From Polynucleobacter sp. (GTDB lineage Bacteria > Pseudomonadota > Gammaproteobacteria > Burkholderiales > Burkholderiaceae): a stretch of DNA of 8,870 nt. Below are positions 5,797 to 8,870 of the stretch, piece by piece; within the stretch, counting starts at the first letter, position 1, and the number at the start of each line of letters is the position of its first letter. Under the pieces are notes generated by a model. The model saw only the letters and a list, made by a program, of their open reading frames with translations, was not told where the DNA came from and ran no database searches. The DNA is taken from NCBI GenBank assembly GCA_020059445.1, contig JAGVCB010000079.1:1-8870 (forward strand), in the 5' to 3' direction. The position numbers and the translations under genes are program-made.

Positions 5797-7086
5797 ATGA
5801 TGAAGACAATTCTGACCAAGAACGTTTTGATGATATTAGCTTTGATGATATTTTCAGCCGGTGTCAAAGCGCAAATGAATATTGAAATCACGGGTGTAGG
5901 CCAGTCGCTATTTCCAGTGGCTGTGATGCGATTTGTTGGAGAAAATCAATTGCCAGTCAAGGTAACTGATGTGGTTCGCTCTAACTTGACTCGCAGTGGC
6001 GCAATCAGAAATGTGGAGAGTGGCTCAGCTGAGCTTGGATGGGATATCACCCCAGAATACCCATCCTGGTCGGCACGAGGGGCTGATGCCCTAGCGGTCG
6101 GTAATGTCACCAAGTTATCCGATGGTCGTTTTGAAATTCGTTACCGTTTATTTGACATACGCAAAGGCGAAAGCTTGGGTGGTCTTGTGGTCACAGTTGG
6201 GGTTGAAGATTTGCGTTTGGCAGGACACAAAATTGCTGATGACATCATTCAAAAGATTTTGGGTGAGCGCGGCATCTTCTCTACGCGCTTATCGTATGTG
6301 ATTCGCTCTGGTAAGAGCCATCGTTTGGTGATTTCTGATTCGGATGGAGAAAATGCCAAACCTGCGCTGGCAAGCAATGAGCCAATCATCTCGCCTAACT
6401 GGTCGCCTGATGGCAAAAAAGTGGCGTACGTTTCATTTGAAGCGCGCAAGCCTGTGATTTATGTTCACGAGCTGGCCACCGGGCGTCGCACGATTCTTTC
6501 TAATCAGAAGGGCAATAACAGTGCGCCTTCTTGGTCAGTGGATGGTAGTCAATTAGCCATGGCCTTATCCAGAGACGGCAATACTCAAATTTATAAAATC
6601 AATGCTAATGGCAGTGGGTTGAAGCGTTTGACCAGAGGGTCTGCAATTGACACAGAGCCACAGTGGTCGCCGGATGGTCAGTCTATTTATTTCACAAGTG
6701 ATCGTGGTGGTAGTCCGCAGATTTATAGAATGTCGACTGCTGGCGAGTCAGCTGGCAGTGCACAAAGAGTTACTTTTAAACACTCTTTTGTGACAAGTCC
6801 GCGTTTGTCACCAGATGGTAAAAACTTAGCTTATGTTGCTCGCGTTTCTGGAGCCTATCGCTTGCATCTTCAAGATTTAGCCACTGGAGAGGTGACTCCT
6901 TTGAGTGATGGCACAAGAGATGAAACTCCAACGTTTGCTGCCAATGGACGTTACATTCTGTACGCCACTCGCGCGGCCGGTAAGCGCGTACTGATGGCGG
7001 TCTCAATTGATGGTAAAAACAAACAAACCTTGAGTTTGCCAGGAGCAGATATACGTGAGCCTGCTTGGGGCCCATTCATGGACTAG
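5797..7086 (+). CDS. tolB: Tol-Pal system periplasmic protein TolB
   Basis: 429 residues. A Sec signal peptide with hydrophobic core VLMILALMIFSAG ends at VKA, with predicted cleavage after residue 25. The mature N-terminus begins near QMNIEITGVGQ, the flexible segment that signals between Pal and TolA. An N-terminal alpha/beta domain (about 30-170) is followed by a six-bladed beta-propeller with PD40/WD40-like repeats. Repeat cores: PNWSPDGKKVAYVS (200), PSWSVDGSQLAMA (244), PQWSPDGQSIYFTSDRGG (288), PRLSPDGKNLAYVA (335) and PTFAANGRYILYATR (378). Pal binds this propeller. The length is normal. GGTGA at 5788-5792 serves either ATG 5797 or the adjacent ATG 5800. It starts 21 nt after tolA. 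Confidence 0.97.
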   Translation: MMKTILTKNVLMILALMIFSAGVKAQMNIEITGVGQSLFPVAVMRFVGENQLPVKVTDVVRSNLTRSGAIRNVESGSAELGWDITPEYPSWSARGADALAVGNVTKLSDGRFEIRYRLFDIRKGESLGGLVVTVGVEDLRLAGHKIADDIIQKILGERGIFSTRLSYVIRSGKSHRLVISDSDGENAKPALASNEPIISPNWSPDGKKVAYVSFEARKPVIYVHELATGRRTILSNQKGNNSAPSWSVDGSQLAMALSRDGNTQIYKINANGSGLKRLTRGSAIDTEPQWSPDGQSIYFTSDRGGSPQIYRMSTAGESAGSAQRVTFKHSFVTSPRLSPDGKNLAYVARVSGAYRLHLQDLATGEVTPLSDGTRDETPTFAANGRYILYATRAAGKRVLMAVSIDGKNKQTLSLPGADIREPAWGPFMD

Positions 7087-7098
7087 TTTCCTCAAAAA

Positions 7099-7122
7099 GC
7101 ACTGAATTCGGCACTGAATTCA
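7099..7122 (+). repeat. Tandem 11-bp repeat / hairpin in the tolB-pal gap
   Basis: GCACTGAATTC occurs twice (7099-7109 and 7111-7121), separated by one G. Because each copy holds the palindrome GAATTC, the pair can also fold into a 7-bp stem (TGAATTC at 7103-7109 with GAATTCA at 7116-7122) and a 6-nt loop, 17 nt after the tolB stop. The following TCTTAATTT is only mildly T-rich, so a terminator or processing role is weakly supported. Confidence 0.5.
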
Positions 7123-7152
7123 TCTTAATTTGGTACGATAGGGATGAAATCA

Positions 7153-7182
7153 TTGAATAAAGTCTCTTTTTTTGATGAGAAT
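7153..7182 (+). promoter_or_regulatory. Candidate sigma-70 promoter for pal
   Basis: TTGAAT (7153-7158) and GAGAAT (7177-7182) are separated by 18 nt, each matching four of six consensus bases. The 162-nt gap before pal is the longest between genes in the window, and Pal is usually made in large excess over the motor proteins, which makes a separate promoter plausible. A T7 run at 7167-7173 lies in the spacer. The match is modest. Confidence 0.3.
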
Positions 7183-7248
7183 AGTTAAAAATTTAAACAC
7201 ATTAAGTCGATAACACACAGATTAATTAACATTTATTTTGGAGAAATG

Positions 7249-7728
7249 ATGAAACAATTTTCAATTGCACGTCGCGCAACCTTGTTGTTGTCAGTGGCAC
7301 TTTTAACAGCTTGCGCATCCGGTGTGAAGTTGGACGATGTAGCAGGTAACAAAGGTGGCGTGGATTACAGCTCACAGCCATGGAATGATCCTAAGAGCCC
7401 ATTGTTCAAGCGCAGCGTTTATTTTGATTTCGACAGCTACGCGGTTAAGCCTGAGTATCAGTCAACTTTGCTAGCGCATGCCAATTATTTAAAAGCGAAT
7501 AAAGATCGTAAGATCAAAATCGAAGGCAATACGGATGAGCGTGGAACTACAGAGTACAACTTGGCTTTGGGTCAACGTCGTTCAGAGGCTGTGCGTAAAT
7601 CATTGTCATTGTTAGGTGTTGCCGATTCACAGATGGAAGCAGTGAGCTTTGGTAAAGAAAAGCCAAAGGCACAGGGCAGCAATGAAGCAGCTTGGCAAGA
7701 AAACCGTCGTGCTGACATCGCTTATTAA
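7249..7728 (+). CDS. pal: Peptidoglycan-associated lipoprotein Pal
   Basis: 159 residues from ATG 7249; the adjacent ATG 7246 would add one Met. GGAG at 7240-7243 is 5 nt from 7249 but only 2 nt from 7246, so 7249 is favoured. A lipoprotein signal peptide ends in the lipobox LLTAC, where the Cys (residue 22) would be acylated. A short linker leads to an OmpA-like peptidoglycan-binding domain starting at SVYFDFDSYAV. Its ligand-binding motif is GNTDERGTTEYNLALGQRRSEAV; the Asp in NTDERG and the second Arg of QRR match the residues that hold diaminopimelate in OmpA-family domains. It anchors the outer membrane to peptidoglycan and exchanges between TolB and the cell wall. The domain ends at NRRADIAY, normal for the family. 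Confidence 0.97.
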   Translation: MKQFSIARRATLLLSVALLTACASGVKLDDVAGNKGGVDYSSQPWNDPKSPLFKRSVYFDFDSYAVKPEYQSTLLAHANYLKANKDRKIKIEGNTDERGTTEYNLALGQRRSEAVRKSLSLLGVADSQMEAVSFGKEKPKAQGSNEAAWQENRRADIAY

Positions 7729-7760
7729 CCCACTTCAATTGACTGAAGAAAAGAACACTC

Positions 7761-8504
7761 ATGCAGCAATCAAAGTGCTTTAGTTTTCTGCAAAACTCAA
7801 CAGCGGCCTTGGCCGCTGTTGTTTTTGTTGGACTATCTTTCACATCAACTGCTAGCTTTGCTTTCATGGAAGATGGTGAAGCGAGGCGGGCAATTTTAGA
7901 TTTGCGAACACAACTTTCCGCCAGCCAAAAGGCGCAAGTTGAACTTCAAGGTCTTCTTGATGAACTTAATCAAGAAACGGCTAAATTACGCGGTCGTTCG
8001 GAAATCTTGGAAAAGCAAGTTGAAGAGTTAATTGCGCAGCAGAAAACTTTTTATCAAGATTTGAATGAGCGGATGAAAAAATTTGAGCCTCAAGAGATGG
8101 AGATTGAGGGAGTTCAAGGCAAAGTTCAGCCTGGCGAAAAAGAAGCCTATGACGCCGCATTAAAAGCTTTCCAAGATGGCAATTTGAAGAGGGCTGATAC
8201 AGGATTTCAGACCTTTGTTAAAAAATACCCTAACAGCCCCTATTGGCCATTAGCGCAATTTTGGCTAGGTAATTCTGAGTATGCTCAAAAGGATTACAAG
8301 GCAGCAATCGCAACTTTTAAATCCATGGTGAAAAGTTACCCTTTGCATGGACGTGTGCCTGATGCACTTTTAACCTTGGCCAACAGTCAGATTGAGGCGG
8401 GTCAAAAGCCTGCAGGCAAAAAGACTTTAGAAAATTTAATTGCCAAGCATCCTGACACTGAAGCTGCTGACTTGGCTAAACAGACGCTCAAACGCTTGAA
8501 GTGA
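7761..8504 (+). CDS. cpoB: Cell division coordinator CpoB (YbgF)
   Basis: 247 residues. A Sec signal peptide ([19 protein letters not shown], predicted cleavage after residue 34) leads to a periplasmic protein. An N-terminal coiled coil, about 37-108 ([17 protein letters not shown]... to LNERMKKFE), drives oligomerisation. Three TPR repeats follow, about 126-159, 163-196 and 200-233 ([58 protein letters not shown]). CpoB binds TolA and coordinates outer-membrane constriction with PBP1B-dependent septal peptidoglycan synthesis in E. coli. The ATG at 7761 is required for the signal peptide; the next Met (residue 36) lies after the cleavage site. The upstream ribosome site is weak (GAAGAAAAG). 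It begins 32 nt after pal. A strong hairpin lies within codons 13-21. Confidence 0.95.
   Translation: MQQSKCFSFLQNSTAALAAVVFVGLSFTSTASFAFMEDGEARRAILDLRTQLSASQKAQVELQGLLDELNQETAKLRGRSEILEKQVEELIAQQKTFYQDLNERMKKFEPQEMEIEGVQGKVQPGEKEAYDAALKAFQDGNLKRADTGFQTFVKKYPNSPYWPLAQFWLGNSEYAQKDYKAAIATFKSMVKSYPLHGRVPDALLTLANSQIEAGQKPAGKKTLENLIAKHPDTEAADLAKQTLKRLK
7798..7826 (+). terminator. Terminator-like hairpin inside the cpoB signal-peptide codons
   Basis: CAACAGCGGCC (7798-7808) and GGCCGCTGTTG (7811-7821) form a perfect 11-bp inverted repeat around TT, with 8 G-C pairs, immediately followed by five T (7822-7826). It lies 37 nt into cpoB and about 70 nt after the pal stop. The geometry is that of an intrinsic terminator. 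Ribosomes translating cpoB would cover it, so it may act as a partial terminator or attenuator between pal and cpoB, or protect the pal mRNA 3' end. It could also be a by-product of Ala-rich signal-peptide codons. Confidence 0.5.
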
Positions 8505-8506
8505 TC

Positions 8507-8510
8507 GAGG
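8507..8510 (+). promoter_or_regulatory. Shine-Dalgarno supporting the queC start at 8516
   Basis: GAGG lies 5 nt before ATG 8516. An in-frame GTG at 8501 overlaps the cpoB stop (GTGA) but lacks its own site, and an in-frame ATG at 8537 has GAGGTG touching it with no spacing. The 8516 start is therefore preferred. Confidence 0.55.
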
Positions 8511-8515
8511 ATCGG

Positions 8516-8870
8516 ATGTCTGTTGATTTTGAGGTGATGCGCGCTAGAAAGTCGGGCGCTCCTGCAGTGGTTCTGCTCTCTGGCGGCTTGGATTCAGCAA
8601 CGGTTTTAGCGATAGCGAAAAAACTTGGTTACGCTGTTTATGCGCTGTCGTTTCGTTATGGTCAGAGGCACTCTTCTGAGCTGGATGCAGCCACCCGAGT
8701 AGCACAGGCTTTGGGCGCAGTAGAGCATCAAATCATTGATTTAGATTTGCGTCGCTTTGTGGGTGGTTCTGCTTTGACAGATGATGCCTATGACGTTCCA
8801 ACCAGTCCTGGCGCCAACAATGAAATACCAATCACTTATGTTCCTGCACGCAACACCATCATGCTTTCAG
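8516..8870 (+). CDS. queC: 7-cyano-7-deazaguanine synthase QueC, 3' end cut by the right edge
   Basis: The first 118 codons are present and open to the window end. QueC is a cytosolic enzyme that uses ATP and ammonia to turn 7-carboxy-7-deazaguanine into preQ0, the precursor of queuosine in tRNA. The N-type PP-loop ATP-binding motif [11 protein letters not shown] (20-30) is the key signature, followed by FRYGQRH (46-52) and [11 protein letters not shown] (108-118), both typical of QueC. The zinc-binding cysteines lie in the C-terminal part, outside the window. It starts 11 nt after cpoB, so it is probably co-transcribed with the tail of the tol-pal run. queE, which often lies between cpoB and queC, is not in that position here. 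Confidence 0.95.
   Translation, partial: MSVDFEVMRARKSGAPAVVLLSGGLDSATVLAIAKKLGYAVYALSFRYGQRHSSELDAATRVAQALGAVEHQIIDLDLRRFVGGSALTDDAYDVPTSPGANNEIPITYVPARNTIMLS

Noticed and set aside
7734..7749. Hairpin CTTCA-N6-TGAAG between pal and cpoB
   Set aside because: Only 5 bp, with no T-tract; the 11-bp structure at 7798-7826 is far stronger.
1..8870. CRISPR arrays, tRNA or rRNA genes, riboswitches
   Set aside because: No repeat-spacer pattern, tRNA cloverleaf or rRNA-like segment is visible, and the glyA leader region is too short and lacks a recognisable glycine or folate riboswitch.

Overview
The window looks like the chromosome of a betaproteobacterium of the Burkholderiales, most like Polynucleobacter or a relative. 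The reasons are the glyA-nrdR pair, the adjacent tolQRAB-pal-cpoB-queC run, the form of the SHMT and Pal proteins, and a moderate base composition. This assignment is by eye; no search was run.

Left part, minus strand (1-540): the ends of two type IV prepilin-like genes, overlapping by 4 nt (ATGA). The first has a normal leader and GFTFIE motif but is only 82 residues long. The second runs off the left edge, and its start codon sits at the prepilin +1 position, so it has no leader.

Positions 647-1177, plus strand: an AT-rich BrnT/BrnA toxin-antitoxin module with its own promoter and a probable operator overlapping the toxin start. Its last stop codon directly abuts the stop codon of nrdR on the other strand. 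It looks like an accessory insertion between nrdR and the pilin genes.

Positions 1178-2895, minus strand: glyA (serine hydroxymethyltransferase) followed by nrdR (repressor of ribonucleotide reductase genes), a housekeeping operon read leftward.

Positions 2992-8870, plus strand: a YdfG-type short-chain dehydrogenase, then the Tol-Pal cell-envelope system in standard order: tolQ, tolR, tolA, tolB, pal, cpoB. TolQ-TolR form the proton-driven motor, TolA spans the periplasm, TolB and the lipoprotein Pal form the outer-membrane/peptidoglycan end, and CpoB links the system to septal peptidoglycan synthesis. The start of queC (7-deazaguanine/queuosine pathway) follows and is cut by the right edge.

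No gene-free stretch exceeds 300 bases; the longest is the 162-nt tolB-pal gap. All gene families here are known, and I see no undescribed multi-gene system. The less ordinary signals are a terminator-like hairpin inside the signal-peptide codons of cpoB, the placement and control sites of brnTA, and the leaderless prepilin-like gene.
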